Shown: positions 34,062-42,861, counted from the stretch's first letter. The stretch: 64,000 nt of DNA from Alcanivorax sp. (GCA_022449455.1 JAKUPL010000004.1:1-64000), one strand, 5' to 3'. Program-made: numbers and translations. Notes: generated from the sequence alone by a model not told the origin.

Positions 34062-36377
34062 CTACCAGCGGTAGGTGACGGTGGCGGTGTAGGTGCGCTC
34101 CTGGCCGTAGAAGCATAGGTAGGTGCAGGTGGCGTAGTCCTCGTCCGTGAGGTTTTGCACGTTGAGCGCCAGCCGCCAGTCGTTGAGCCAGTAGCCGACC
34201 AGAGCGTCGTACACGGTGTAGTCCGGCACCCGCACGGTATTGCCCAGGTCGAAGCTGGAGCCGATATAGCGGGCGCCCGCGCCCACGTTCAGATTGCTGA
34301 GCGCGCCGCCGAAGCGGTAGTCCGCCCACAGCGAGGCGCTGTGCTCGGGCACGGCGCCGGGCTCGTTGCCTTGGTTGCCGTTGTTGCTTTTGGTGACCTC
34401 CGCGTTGGTGTAGGCGTAGCCGGCGATCAGGCTGAGGCCATTGTCGAACTCCGCCCGGGCCTCCAGCTCCGCGCCCCGGGAGCGGACTTCACCTTCCTGA
34501 ATTTGCGGGCCGCCGGTCGGGGCCGTGGTGAGAACGTTCTGTTGGGTAAGGTCATAGACCGAGAGGGTTGCCGACAGATTGCGGTTATCCGGGGCGTAGC
34601 GCAAACCGGCTTCGTACTGCTCGCCTTCGGTGGGGTCGTAGTTGACGCCGGTACTGCTTTCCACCGGTTCGAAGGACTGCGAGTAGCTCAGGTAGGGCGC
34701 CCAGCCGTTATCGAACAGGTACACCAGGCCCGCCCGGCCGGTGAAGGTGCTGTCGTCGTAGGTGGTCGCGCGGTCGCCGGTGAGCCGGTCGCGCTGCTCG
34801 TTATCGAAGCGGTCGTAGCGGCCACCCAGCAGAATCACCCAGCGGTCGTCCACCTTGATGTGATCCTGGGCGTAGAACCCGAGTTGCTGGTTATCGGATT
34901 CATAGTCGGTGATCGGAGCGTTGCCCAACACCACCGGCGACCCGTAAACCGGCGCGTACAGATCCAACGGTGCGACGGTGCCGCTGTATTGCTCGCGGGC
35001 AAAGCTCTGCTCGTTGTAGTCCACGCCGAACAGCACGGTGTGGCGCACCCGGCCCAGGTCGAAGATGCCTTCGAGCTGGTTGTCCAGGCTCCAGCTGTGG
35101 TTGTCGTCCTGGCGGGCGTAGGCGCCGCGCGTAACGGTGCGCTGGTCGGCGGCATAACCGCCGACGAAGATGTCGGCGTAGTCGGCGTCGGCGGTGAAAT
35201 AGAGCGCGTTCTGCCGGAACGTCCAGTTATCGCTGACGCGATGGTTGAGCAGGTAGCCCAGGGTGTAGCTCTCGGAGACGAACTCGTTGAAGCCCGGCTC
35301 GCCGGTGAAGCGGTCCCGGTCGATGCGGCCATTGGGGTTGGGCTGCACGGTGCCGGCGGCGGGCAGGCCGTAGACGTAGGTGGTGTCGTTCTTCTGGTAG
35401 GTGGCGAACACCGTCAGGCGGGTGGCGTCGGTGGGCTGCCAGGACAGCGCGCCCTGCAGGAAGTCCCGGTCGTCGGGAATGTGGTCCACCATGCTGTCGC
35501 TGTCCCGGGTCAGCCCGGTGACCCGATAGGCAAGGGCACCGTCGTCGGTGAGCGGACCGCTCACGTCCGCCGCCAGTTGGCGGCGGTCATGGCTGCCGCC
35601 CTGCAGCCGGATCTCACGCAGCGGCTCCCGGGTGGGCAGTTTGGTGACCATGTTGACCACGCCGCCGGGGGCGGCGGCGCCATACAGAATGGAAGCCGGC
35701 CCGCGCAGCAGCTCGATGCGCTCCATGCCGTAGGGCTCCACGGTGGTGCTGAAGGTGTTGCGGGCCAGCTTGGCGCCGTTCAGGTAGAACGGGCTGGACC
35801 CGGTCACGTTGAAGCCGCGAATCTGCAGGCCATCGCTGGTGGTGCTGTTGGCACCGCCGGTGAGCGACTGCACGCCGGGGGTGTAGGCCAGGGCCTGGTC
35901 CAGGGTCTGGGCGTTCTGGTTCTCGATCTGCTCGCGGGTCACCACCGACACCGACTGCGGGGTTTCCTTCAGCGCCACGTTGCTCTTGGTGGCGGTGATG
36001 CTTTGCCGGGCCACATAGCCGTACACCGGCGCCAGCCCGGCGCGCTTCGCCTCGCCGTTCACCTCCACCGCCTCCAGGGTGTTGCCCTGCTCCAGGATCA
36101 CGCTGTCGTCGCCGGTCACCCGGAAGCTCACGTCGGTGCCGGCCAGCAGCAGCCGCAGAGCATCCAGCGGCGCGTAGTCGCCGTTCAGCGCCGGCGCCCG
36201 GTGGCCGCGCAGCAGGCCGGCGTCACCGCCGATGGTCAGCCCGGTCTGGCGGGCCAGTTCGGTGACCGCCTGATCCAGTGGCTGGGCGGGCAGGTCGAGG
36301 GGCGCGGCGCCGACGGGCATCGCCAGGGTGGCGATCAGGCAGGCACCGGCCAGCCGCGGGGTCGGAAAAGAAGGCAT
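34062..36377 (-). CDS. TonB-dependent ferric-siderophore receptor with signalling domain
   Basis: 771 residues. Signal peptide cleaved near PVGAA (about 22-25), then an STN signalling domain (PLDQAVTELARQTGLTIGGD near 30-50, through about 100), a plug (ETPQSVSVVTREQIENQNAQ near 148) and a 22-strand barrel ending in aromatic YRW. The STN domain marks it as a transducer that speaks to the FecR protein encoded upstream. ATG 36377 follows AGGAGACG; the longer upstream frame overlaps fecR and is rejected. It imports an unknown ferric siderophore; no biosynthesis genes are near, so probably a xenosiderophore. Confidence 0.93.
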   Translation of the reverse strand: MPSFPTPRLAGACLIATLAMPVGAAPLDLPAQPLDQAVTELARQTGLTIGGDAGLLRGHRAPALNGDYAPLDALRLLLAGTDVSFRVTGDDSVILEQGNTLEAVEVNGEAKRAGLAPVYGYVARQSITATKSNVALKETPQSVSVVTREQIENQNAQTLDQALAYTPGVQSLTGGANSTTSDGLQIRGFNVTGSSPFYLNGAKLARNTFSTTVEPYGMERIELLRGPASILYGAAAPGGVVNMVTKLPTREPLREIRLQGGSHDRRQLAADVSGPLTDDGALAYRVTGLTRDSDSMVDHIPDDRDFLQGALSWQPTDATRLTVFATYQKNDTTYVYGLPAAGTVQPNPNGRIDRDRFTGEPGFNEFVSESYTLGYLLNHRVSDNWTFRQNALYFTADADYADIFVGGYAADQRTVTRGAYARQDDNHSWSLDNQLEGIFDLGRVRHTVLFGVDYNEQSFAREQYSGTVAPLDLYAPVYGSPVVLGNAPITDYESDNQQLGFYAQDHIKVDDRWVILLGGRYDRFDNEQRDRLTGDRATTYDDSTFTGRAGLVYLFDNGWAPYLSYSQSFEPVESSTGVNYDPTEGEQYEAGLRYAPDNRNLSATLSVYDLTQQNVLTTAPTGGPQIQEGEVRSRGAELEARAEFDNGLSLIAGYAYTNAEVTKSNNGNQGNEPGAVPEHSASLWADYRFGGALSNLNVGAGARYIGSSFDLGNTVRVPDYTVYDALVGYWLNDWRLALNVQNLTDEDYATCTYLCFYGQERTYTATVTYRW

Positions 36378-36445
36378 GAAGCGTCTCCTGTTGAGGCCTT
36401 TTACCTTCCATGACCGGCGAGGGAACAAATCGGGCAGAAAAAAAT

Positions 36446-37342
36446 TCAGCGACCGCCGACCCATACCGCATAGGCGGTCAGCCGATGCACCCGCACCGGC
36501 AGGGCATCGGCCAGCACCGCCAGGGCCCGGTCGCTGTCGTCGGCGGGCAGCACGCCGGTGAAGTGCAGGCCCTCCGGCAGTGACGGGCTGGCCAGCAGCC
36601 ACCCGGGGCGGTGCCGGCCCAGTGCGTCGAGCACCCGGCTCAGCGGCGCATCGTTGAACACCAGCCGGCCCCGGCGCCATTCAAAGCCGCCCGGTGGCAG
36701 CGCCGCCGGCGGGCTCACCGTGCGGCGGGTGAGGGTGGCGCCCTGGCCGGCCCGCAACACCCGGGCGGCGGAGGGACGGCCGGCCGGGGTGACCCGCACC
36801 GAGGATTCCTTCACCGCCACCCGGGTGGCGCTGTCCACCAGCCGCACGCTGTACTCGGTGCCCAGGGCCTCGGCGAGGCCATGGCGGGTGACGATCTGGA
36901 ACGGCCGGTTGGGGTCCTTGGCCACCCGGGCGAACACCCGGCCCCGCAGCAAGTGCACCCGGCGCAGGTCGGCGTTGAGATCCAGGCGCACGGCACTGCC
37001 GGCGTCCAGAGTCAGGCGGCTGCCGTCCTCCAGGTCGATCACCAGGCGCTCGCCGGCGCCGGTGTGGGCGTCACCGCGCCACAGCGTCCACGGCAGCTGC
37101 CAGGCGATCAGGCCGATCAGCAGCCACAGCACCCAAAGACCGGGCCGTGCCCGGCGCGGCGGGTCGGCGTCCAGGCCGTTCCACAGCGTTTGCATCTGGC
37201 GGAACAGGGTGCGGTGCCGCTCGTCCTGGTCCTGCCAGGCCTGGCAACGGCGCTCCAGCTCCGCCCGGTCCCGGCCATCGGCCTGGTGCAGGGCCACCAC
37301 CCAGTCCGCCGCCTGGTCGCGCAATGCCGCCCGCTCACTCAT
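36446..37342 (-). CDS. FecR-family anti-sigma/sigma regulator
   Basis: 298 residues. Cytoplasmic N-terminal domain with FecR motif residues (RDQAADWVVALHQ, WQDQDERHRTLF near 30-42), one membrane segment at about 75-92 (LWVLWLLIGLIAW), and a periplasmic FecR domain (GERLVIDLEDGSRLTLDAGS near 102-122) that contacts the receptor STN domain. ATG 37342 overlaps the sigma gene stop by eight bases. Confidence 0.92.
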   Translation of the reverse strand: MSERAALRDQAADWVVALHQADGRDRAELERRCQAWQDQDERHRTLFRQMQTLWNGLDADPPRRARPGLWVLWLLIGLIAWQLPWTLWRGDAHTGAGERLVIDLEDGSRLTLDAGSAVRLDLNADLRRVHLLRGRVFARVAKDPNRPFQIVTRHGLAEALGTEYSVRLVDSATRVAVKESSVRVTPAGRPSAARVLRAGQGATLTRRTVSPPAALPPGGFEWRRGRLVFNDAPLSRVLDALGRHRPGWLLASPSLPEGLHFTGVLPADDSDRALAVLADALPVRVHRLTAYAVWVGGR

Positions 37343-37913
37343 GCCGGGCACCCTGTTCCAGGGCGTCATAGAGCCGCTCGTGGCAGTGTGCCAGGCAGCG
37401 GGCCAGATACTGTTTGACGCTGCTTTCGGAGACGCCCAGCCGCTCGCCGATGGCGCGATAGCCGAGGCCGTCCAGCCGCGCCAGCAAAAACGCCCGGCGC
37501 GGTTTCTCCGGCAGTTCCTCCAGCAGCAGATGCAGAACCCGGGAGAGCAGATCCCGGGCGCCCACCACCTGCTCCGGCCCGCGTCGATCCCGACCCTCCA
37601 GCAACACCGCCACGCTGTGCAGCGCCTCGCGCTCGATGCGCTGGCGCTGGTTGCGGTTGATCAGCAGGCGGCTGGCGATCACCAGCAGATAGGCACGGGG
37701 CTCCACCAGCTGTGGCGGCGCGCCGGTGATCAGGCGGACGAAGGTATCGTGGGAAAGGTCGGCGGCGTCCTGAGGGCAGAGCAGCTTGCGCCGCAGCCAG
37801 TTGAACAGCCAGCCGTGGTGTTGGTGATAGAGCAGACCGATGTCCGGGCCGCCACCGGGCAACGCCGCGGGCCGCGCCCGGCGCGCGGACAATGACATCG
37901 ACCGGTCTGACAT
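37335..37913 (-). CDS. ECF sigma factor (FecI-like)
   Basis: 192 residues with region 2 (FNWLRRKLLCPQDAADLSHDTFVRL near 37-62, in place of the DAEDLVQE motif) and region 4 (LPEKPRRAFLLARLDGLGYRAIGERLGVSESSVKQYLARCLAH near 135-175). It directs RNA polymerase to the receptor gene when the ferric siderophore signal arrives through receptor and FecR. ATG 37913 follows GAGGGG. A Fur box overlaps its promoter. Confidence 0.93.
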   Translation of the reverse strand: MSDRSMSLSARRARPAALPGGGPDIGLLYHQHHGWLFNWLRRKLLCPQDAADLSHDTFVRLITGAPPQLVEPRAYLLVIASRLLINRNQRQRIEREALHSVAVLLEGRDRRGPEQVVGARDLLSRVLHLLLEELPEKPRRAFLLARLDGLGYRAIGERLGVSESSVKQYLARCLAHCHERLYDALEQGARHE

Positions 37914-37934
37914 GAAGGCCCCTCGCCCCGTTCT

Positions 37935-37957
37935 TGATAATGAAAACAATTATCATT
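37935..37957 (-). promoter_or_regulatory. Fur box upstream of the ECF sigma gene
   Basis: TGATAAT (37935-37941) and ATTATCA (37949-37955) are perfect inverted arms with a 7-base centre. The 19-base core AATGAAAACAATTATCATT is close to the Fur consensus GATAATGATAATCATTATC. It lies 22-44 bases upstream of the sigma start, which implies iron repression of the whole signalling set. Confidence 0.85.
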
Positions 37958-38031
37958 AAACGGGGCGGGAGAGGCAAGCAAGCGGTGCGCCGGCGGCGCC
38001 CTGCCGAGGTGGCGCCAGCCGGTGGTCGGTG

Positions 38032-39234
38032 TCAGCTGGCCGCGATCTTCGCCGGCGCGTCGCCGTACTGGATGCCGTACTTGCGGATCAGCTTGTCGCG
38101 CTTGGCCGGGTCGAAGTTGATGTTGCGCGCGTCGTAGCCGGCGTGTTCCAGCAGACGCTTGTCCATCACCTTGTACCAGAGCGGCGGGAAGTAGCTGATA
38201 AAGAACATGCCGAAGTAGCCGTTGGGCAGGGTGGGCAGGTTCTCGAAATGGCGCAGGCTCTGGTAGCGCCGGGTCGGGTGGGCGTGGTGGTCGGAATGCC
38301 GCTGCAAGTGGAAGGTGGCCCAGTTGGAAAACATGTGGTTGCTGTTCCAGCTGTGATACGGCTGGGTGCGCTCGTAGCGGCCGCTGGCGGTTTTGTGGCG
38401 CAGCAGGCCGTAATGCTCGATGTAGTTGGCGGAGGTCAGCTGGAAGGCGCCCCAGAAGGCGGTGCCCAGAATGTAGGGCAGCAGGCCGATGCCGAAGATC
38501 GCCAGCACCAGACCCCAGGCCACGGCGGTGATGATGGCCGGCTGGATGATCTCGTTCTCCAGGGACCAGACCGACTTGCCTTGGGCTTCCAGGCGTTCCT
38601 TCTCCAGGCGCCAGGCCCGTTTGGCGGCGCCGGGGATTTCCCGCAGCACGAACTTCCAGATGCTCTCGCCCATGCGCGAGGAGGCCGGATCCTCCGGCGT
38701 GGCCACGTCTTTATGGTGGCCCTTGTTGTGCTCGATGAAGAAGTGACCATAGGCGCAGGGAGCCAGCACGAACTTGGCCAGCCAGCGCTCGCCCTTGCCC
38801 TTCTTGTGGCCCATCTCGTGGCCCAGGTTGATGCCCACGCCGCAGGTGCCGCCGATCAGGTAGATCATCGCCAACACCCCGTACCAGGGCAGATCCTGAG
38901 TGCCCACGAACCAGGCGCCGAAGAACCAGGCGCCCCAGATCAGCGGCACCAGGGCATAGGTCACCCAGCGGTAATACGGGTCCGCCTCCAGCTGCGGCAC
39001 GATCTCTTCCGGCGGATTGCTCAGGTCCTCGCCGATGATCATGTCCAGCACCGGCACCGTCAGGTAATAGAACACCAGCGGCAGCCACAGCATCCAGGCG
39101 TTGTCGGTGGCGAAGTAGAGCGCCGGGCCCACGAACACGATCGCCGGCACGAAAATGGAGGTAAACCACAGCTTACGCTTGCGGTCCCGGTACACGACCC
39201 CGGAGGGCCCGGTGAAGACGCCTGCCTTGCTCAT
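38032..39234 (-). CDS. alkB: alkane 1-monooxygenase (integral-membrane AlkB)
   Basis: 400 residues, six predicted membrane segments. All di-iron histidine boxes of AlkB are seen: HEMGH at 139-143, EHNKGHH at 168-174, NYIEHYG near 270 and LQRHSDHHAHP near 308. It hydroxylates medium- or long-chain n-alkanes at the terminal carbon with electrons from rubredoxin; no rubredoxin gene is adjacent. Single gene, divergent from an AraC regulator. RBS GCGAGG. Confidence 0.95.
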   Translation of the reverse strand: MSKAGVFTGPSGVVYRDRKRKLWFTSIFVPAIVFVGPALYFATDNAWMLWLPLVFYYLTVPVLDMIIGEDLSNPPEEIVPQLEADPYYRWVTYALVPLIWGAWFFGAWFVGTQDLPWYGVLAMIYLIGGTCGVGINLGHEMGHKKGKGERWLAKFVLAPCAYGHFFIEHNKGHHKDVATPEDPASSRMGESIWKFVLREIPGAAKRAWRLEKERLEAQGKSVWSLENEIIQPAIITAVAWGLVLAIFGIGLLPYILGTAFWGAFQLTSANYIEHYGLLRHKTASGRYERTQPYHSWNSNHMFSNWATFHLQRHSDHHAHPTRRYQSLRHFENLPTLPNGYFGMFFISYFPPLWYKVMDKRLLEHAGYDARNINFDPAKRDKLIRKYGIQYGDAPAKIAAS

Positions 39235-39381
39235 AGTGGCCTCGCTGTTGTTATTCGTCGTTGGGATTGATCCATGGAAACAGAATGTCTCCTCCGGACC
39301 TTGCGAAGCACCGAGTAAGGTGGCAATAAATCGTCATAAAGTGACAGCCGTACGCGGCAACCGGCGAACAAGGACAGCCCC

Positions 39382-40425
39382 ATGGCCGACACCGACCGTC
39401 TGCGCCCCGCCATCCATCCGGTCTACCCCCGGCTGATGTGTGCCTATTTGCATGAGAAGGGCTTCAGCAACGAGGCCATCTTCGACGGCACCCGGCTGCA
39501 GTGGGAGCAACTGCTCGGCGAGCACCGCTACCTGAGCCTGGAGCAGGTGTCGCGCCTGGAACGGCGCGCCGTGGCACTGACCGGCCAGCCCTGGCTGGGT
39601 CTGGAAATCGGCGCCGCCACCTCGGTGTCCGCCCACGGACCGCTGGGCTACGCGGTGATCTCGGCGCCGGATCTGCGCGCCGTGCTCAAGGTGGTGACCC
39701 GCTTCGTGGCGGTGCGCTTCCAGCTGGTGTCGCTCACCTTCGAGGAGGACGAACGGGAAGGGCGGCTGACCCTCTACGAGAAGGTGGATCTGGGGGAGAT
39801 GCGGGAATTCAACGCCGGCTCGATCCTGGCCACTTACTTCCAGCTGGTGGACACGGTCACCTCCCGGCGGCTGCGCGACGCCCGTATCCAGGTGCCCTTC
39901 GCGGCGCCGCCCTGGGCGGACCGTTACAGCGAGCGGCTGGGCTGCCCGGTGACCTTTGGCGCGGAGCACCTGACCATCACCCTGCCCAAGGCGGTGCTCG
40001 ACACCCCCTGCCTCACCGCCGACCCGGGCCTGCACCGCACCGCCCTGCGGGACTGCGAGCACCAGCTCAAGCAACTGCAAAGCGGCGGCCCGCTCAGCCA
40101 GCGCATCGGCATCGAACTGCTCGACGGTGACGGCCACTACCCGTCACTGGAAGACATGGCCGAGCGCTTCGCCATGTCGCCGCGAACCCTGATCCGCAAG
40201 CTCAAGGCGGAAGGCACCCGCTACCAGGAACTGCTCGACGACGTGCGCGGCGAACTGGCCGCCTGGTACCTGCTGGAAACCACGGTGCCGGTGGAACGCA
40301 TCGCCGAACGGCTGGGCTACCAGGACCCCTCCAATTTCAGCCGCACCTTCCAGCGCTGGTTCGGCGTCACGCCCCGGGCCATGCGTCAAAGCGCCAACAA
40401 AAACCGCTCCAACGCGAACACGTGA
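39382..40425 (+). CDS. AraC-family regulator, probable control of alkB
   Basis: 347 residues with an arabinose-binding-like N-terminal domain (LGLEIGAATSVSAHGPLGYAVI near 73-95) and a C-terminal AraC helix-turn-helix pair (LEDMAERFAMSPRTLIRKLKAEG near 257-279 and VERIAERLGYQDPSNFSRTFQRWFG near 303-328). It is divergent from alkB across 147 bases, the typical arrangement for AraC activators of alkane hydroxylases in Acinetobacter and Alcanivorax. The last 40 bases overlap the convergent chaC gene. Confidence 0.88.
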   Translation: MADTDRLRPAIHPVYPRLMCAYLHEKGFSNEAIFDGTRLQWEQLLGEHRYLSLEQVSRLERRAVALTGQPWLGLEIGAATSVSAHGPLGYAVISAPDLRAVLKVVTRFVAVRFQLVSLTFEEDEREGRLTLYEKVDLGEMREFNAGSILATYFQLVDTVTSRRLRDARIQVPFAAPPWADRYSERLGCPVTFGAEHLTITLPKAVLDTPCLTADPGLHRTALRDCEHQLKQLQSGGPLSQRIGIELLDGDGHYPSLEDMAERFAMSPRTLIRKLKAEGTRYQELLDDVRGELAAWYLLETTVPVERIAERLGYQDPSNFSRTFQRWFGVTPRAMRQSANKNRSNANT

Positions 40426-40946
40426 TCGTCCTCCGCCCCCAGATCCCGCAGCGCCTCGGCCAGGTTCAACAGATAATCCCGATTCGGCCCGCTAGGCCCA
40501 TGGCTCCCGGCAATCTGCCGCGCGATCGCCGCCTCGGACGCCGGGCCCAAAAACGCCGCGTTGTCCTCCGTGGCGATGTACACCAGCCCCTCCTCGTGCC
40601 CGCCATCGGCGAACGTCATCGGCGTGGAAAACCGCAAATAGCCGTTCTTCTCCCGCACATCCAGATGATCGAACACCGCCGGCGCCACGCGATACGCCAT
40701 GCCCGCGCACACCGTCCCCGGGCTCTCCACCAGCGTCAGCACCCGCCCCGGCGATTGCGGCGTCCCCCGGTGATCGTGGGACCCCTGCCAGAACCGCCGC
40801 GCCCAGCCGCGAATGCTCGCCGGCCGCCGCTCCAGATAGGGGAAATCCGCCTTGAAAATCAGCGACCCGTAACCGAACAACCAGACGCTCTCGCGCCCGC
40901 TCAGATCCTGCCGCTGCTTATTGATCTCGATGGTATTGAATGACAT
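40386..40946 (-). CDS. chaC: ChaC-like gamma-glutamylcyclotransferase
   Basis: 186 residues. The ChaC substrate-binding motif VWLFGYGSLIF is near residue 22-32, followed by the RRPASIRGWARRFWQGSHDHRG segment (given here in parts) and GMAYRV near 87; a catalytic glutamate is in REKNGYLR near 100. These enzymes cleave glutathione to 5-oxoproline and Cys-Gly. ATG 40946 is chosen because the family motif follows; a much longer reading frame upstream is the antisense of pdxH. Confidence 0.87.
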   Translation of the reverse strand: MSFNTIEINKQRQDLSGRESVWLFGYGSLIFKADFPYLERRPASIRGWARRFWQGSHDHRGTPQSPGRVLTLVESPGTVCAGMAYRVAPAVFDHLDVREKNGYLRFSTPMTFADGGHEEGLVYIATEDNAAFLGPASEAAIARQIAGSHGPSGPNRDYLLNLAEALRDLGAEDDHVFALERFLLAL

Positions 40947-41069
40947 GCGCCCAGGATAACGAATCCCGGCCTGGCCCGCCGCCGCCCCCACCCTTGACCC
41001 CAAACAAACAACACCTCCTAGCATTTCCGCTACAATCCCCATACCACGAACAAACCCACAAGGGCCCCC

Positions 41070-41699
41070 ATGAAAGACGTACGCCAGGAATACTACGCCC
41101 CCGGCCTCACCGAAGCCGACCTGCTGGCGGACCCGGTGGAACAGGCCCGCCGCTGGGTCGACCAAGCCATCGACGCCGACCTGCCCCTGGCCAACGCCAT
41201 GACCCTGGCCACCGTCTCCGCCCACGGCCGCCCCTCCAGCCGCGTGGTCCTGCTCAAAGGCATCGAGGACGGCGGCTTCGTCTTCTTCACCCACCACGAC
41301 AGCCGCAAAGGCGAGGACATCGCCGCCAACCCCAACGTCTCCTTCGTCATGCTCTGGGGCCCCTTCGACCGCCAGCTCATCGTCAACGGCCGCGCCGAAA
41401 AACTCCCCGCCCAACAGGCCCGCGACTACTTCGCCACCCGCCCCCGGGGCAGCCAGCTCAGCGCCGCCATCTCCCCGCAAAGCCGCCCCACCACCCGCGA
41501 ACAACTGGAAGCGGACATGGCCAGTCTCGCCGAGCAATACCCGGAAGGCGAAATCATCCCCATGCCCGACACCTGGGGCGGCTACCGCATCACCCCGGAA
41601 GAAATCCAGTTCTGGCATGGCCGGCCGAGTCGCCTCCACGACCGTTTTCGTTATCTGAAGCACGGTACCACCTGGACTCGGGAGCGCCTCGCACCCTGA
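41070..41699 (+). CDS. pdxH: pyridoxamine/pyridoxine 5'-phosphate oxidase
   Basis: 209 residues, standard length. FMN- and PLP-binding motifs of PdxH are clear: RVVLLKGIEDGGFVFFTHHD near 55-74, SRKGEDIAANP, RPRGSQLSAAISPQS near 127-142 and the C-terminal WHGRPSRLHDRFRY near 178-192. It oxidises pyridoxine or pyridoxamine phosphate to PLP with FMN. Single gene with its own terminator overlapping the stop. Confidence 0.95.
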   Translation: MKDVRQEYYAPGLTEADLLADPVEQARRWVDQAIDADLPLANAMTLATVSAHGRPSSRVVLLKGIEDGGFVFFTHHDSRKGEDIAANPNVSFVMLWGPFDRQLIVNGRAEKLPAQQARDYFATRPRGSQLSAAISPQSRPTTREQLEADMASLAEQYPEGEIIPMPDTWGGYRITPEEIQFWHGRPSRLHDRFRYLKHGTTWTRERLAP

Positions 41700-41712
41700 G
41701 GCGTTCCCTTTT
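41685..41712 (+). terminator. terminator of pdxH
   Basis: CGCCTC (41685-41690) pairs with GAGGCG (41698-41703) across a 7-base loop that includes the stop codon region; TTCCCTTTTC follows. Confidence 0.6.
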
Positions 41713-41749
41713 CGGCGGGCTCGCTCGCACCACACCCCTCTCGCGCGTT

Positions 41750-41772
41750 GTAGGAGCGGCTTCAGCCGCGAT
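41750..41772. repeat. single REP element
   Basis: GTAGGAGCGGCTTCAGCCGC and the following GAT match the classic Pseudomonas REP sequence with its internal GCGGCT/AGCCGC hairpin. It lies between pdxH and the broken integrase gene. Same family as the pair at 33992-34052 but with a different loop half. Confidence 0.85.
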
Positions 41773-41877
41773 CAGCCTCTTAAATAACCATCAACCCCTC
41801 CATTTCAAAGAAGCAGCCGGCGATTCGCCTGGCCTGTAAAGACGCCCTAAAACGGCGCCGCGAACTGACCCCGTAAC

Positions 41878-42300
41878 CCGCAACCCGGCGCCACAGATCA
41901 AAGAGACGATGAGTTTATGTGGCGCCGGCAACCGATCTATAACCGCCATCGCTTCGTTATGATTCAGAACAACGGGTAGTTTTGGAGGGCGCCTCACCCT
42001 GGAAATATTCTGGATGTCGCCCAGCGGCACCTTGATCACGTGGCGATATAGAAACACCGGAGCGTTCAACGCCTGATTCTGTGTGGCGGCCGCTACGCCT
42101 CTCTTCGTCGCAAGCCAAGTCAAAAAGGCCGAAACTTCTGGCTCCGACATTTCAGCGGGGTGGCGCAGCTTGTGGAACCGAATGAAATAGCGAATCCAGT
42201 ACCAATAAGTCTTCTCGGTCCGTGGGCTGTAATGGCGCACCCGAATGGCATCGCGAAACTGATCATGGAGCCTTGGGCGCCTGTCACTATCCGTGTGCAT
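41878..42300 (-). pseudogene. truncated integron integrase
   Basis: The first 141 codons encode the N-terminal part of an IntI-type tyrosine recombinase: RVRHYSPRTEKTYWYWIRYF near 20-40, FHKLRHPAEMSEPEVSAFLTWLA near 43-66, and RPPKLPVVLNHNEA, ending at LICGAGLR, which holds the first catalytic arginine. After that the frame runs 28 unrelated codons to a stop at 41791. The box II His-x-x-Arg, the nucleophilic tyrosine and the IntI-specific insert are absent, so the enzyme cannot recombine. ATG 42300 follows AGGAAA. Integron integrase is preferred over a phage integrase because of the attI/attC-like sites at the 5' side. Confidence 0.82.
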
Positions 42301-42315
42301 GGCTACTTTCCTGTG

Positions 42316-42331
42316 CTGTCCATATGGACAG
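42316..42331 (-). promoter_or_regulatory. LexA box upstream of the integrase remnant
   Basis: CTGTCCATATGGACAG is a perfect 16-bp palindrome matching the LexA consensus CTGT-N8-ACAG, 15 bases upstream of the integrase start. SOS control of integron integrases through LexA is well established. Confidence 0.8.
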
Positions 42332-42497
42332 CATCATGGCAATTGGGAAATGAAGAAGTCAAGCGAACAGGGACAGGCAACGCGGCAGCGTTTGTAACCT
42401 GTTGAGTTTTCTGGTTTTATTCGGTGCAGTAAAAAAACTATAAAGTGATATGACGCTGGCGCGTTCATTGGATATTCGAGCCGGCGTCCTAATACCT

Positions 42498-42504
42498 GTT
42501 GGGC
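42498..42504 (+). other. integron crossover core (attI-like site)
   Basis: GTTGGGC fits the GTTRRRY core at which cassettes insert. It lies on the promoter side of the integrase remnant and directly before the cassette gene. Secondary integrase sites of attI could not be verified. Confidence 0.6.
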
Positions 42505-42554
42505 TTCACAAACAGGGCGTATAGTGGGTGACTCTCAACCAGAGGAGACATGCC

Positions 42555-42857
42555 ATGGTCAAAGTCGCACTGTTCGTTCGCTTGGAAGCAAAGCCCGGAA
42601 AAGAGAAAGAAGTAGAGCAGTTTCTGCTGGGCGGGCTTCCGCTAGTCCAAGCGGAGCCTGCCACTACTGCATGGTTTGGCATTCGTTTGGGGCCATCCAC
42701 GTTCGGCATTTTTGACGCCTTTCCCGATGAGGCAGGCCGTCAGGCTCATCTTGCCGGCAAGGTTGCCGCGGCCCTCATGGCCCAGGCAGGCGACCTTTTT
42801 TCTACACCGCCGTCCATCGAGAAGGTTGACGTTCTAGCGGCCAAGCTGCCTGGTTAG
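42555..42857 (+). CDS. integron cassette protein with antibiotic-biosynthesis-monooxygenase (ABM) fold
   Basis: 100 residues. The N-terminal VKVALFVRLEAKPGKEKEVEQFL and the FGIFDAFPDEAGRQAHLAG segment near 53-70 match small ABM/YgiN-like ferredoxin-fold dimers, which act as cofactor-free quinol oxygenases or similar. ATG 42555 follows GAGGAG with seven bases spacing; an upstream GTG is rejected. Start 50 bases after the attI core and an attC-like site just after the stop make this a classic one-gene cassette. Confidence 0.75.
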   Translation: MVKVALFVRLEAKPGKEKEVEQFLLGGLPLVQAEPATTAWFGIRLGPSTFGIFDAFPDEAGRQAHLAGKVAAALMAQAGDLFSTPPSIEKVDVLAAKLPG

Positions 42858-42861
42858 TGAA

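Noticed and set aside
36378..36445. ECF-type promoter between fecR and the receptor gene
   Set aside because: The gap contains GGAAGGTAAAAGG-like sequence but I could not fit a convincing -35/-10 pair, so no site is claimed.
37995..38016. GGCGCC repeat after alkB as terminator
   Set aside because: Six-base arms with a ten-base loop and no T-run; too weak in DNA of this GC content.
40947..41735. N-terminal extension of the ChaC frame across pdxH
   Set aside because: The extra 260 codons are antisense to pdxH; the ChaC motif begins right after ATG 40946.
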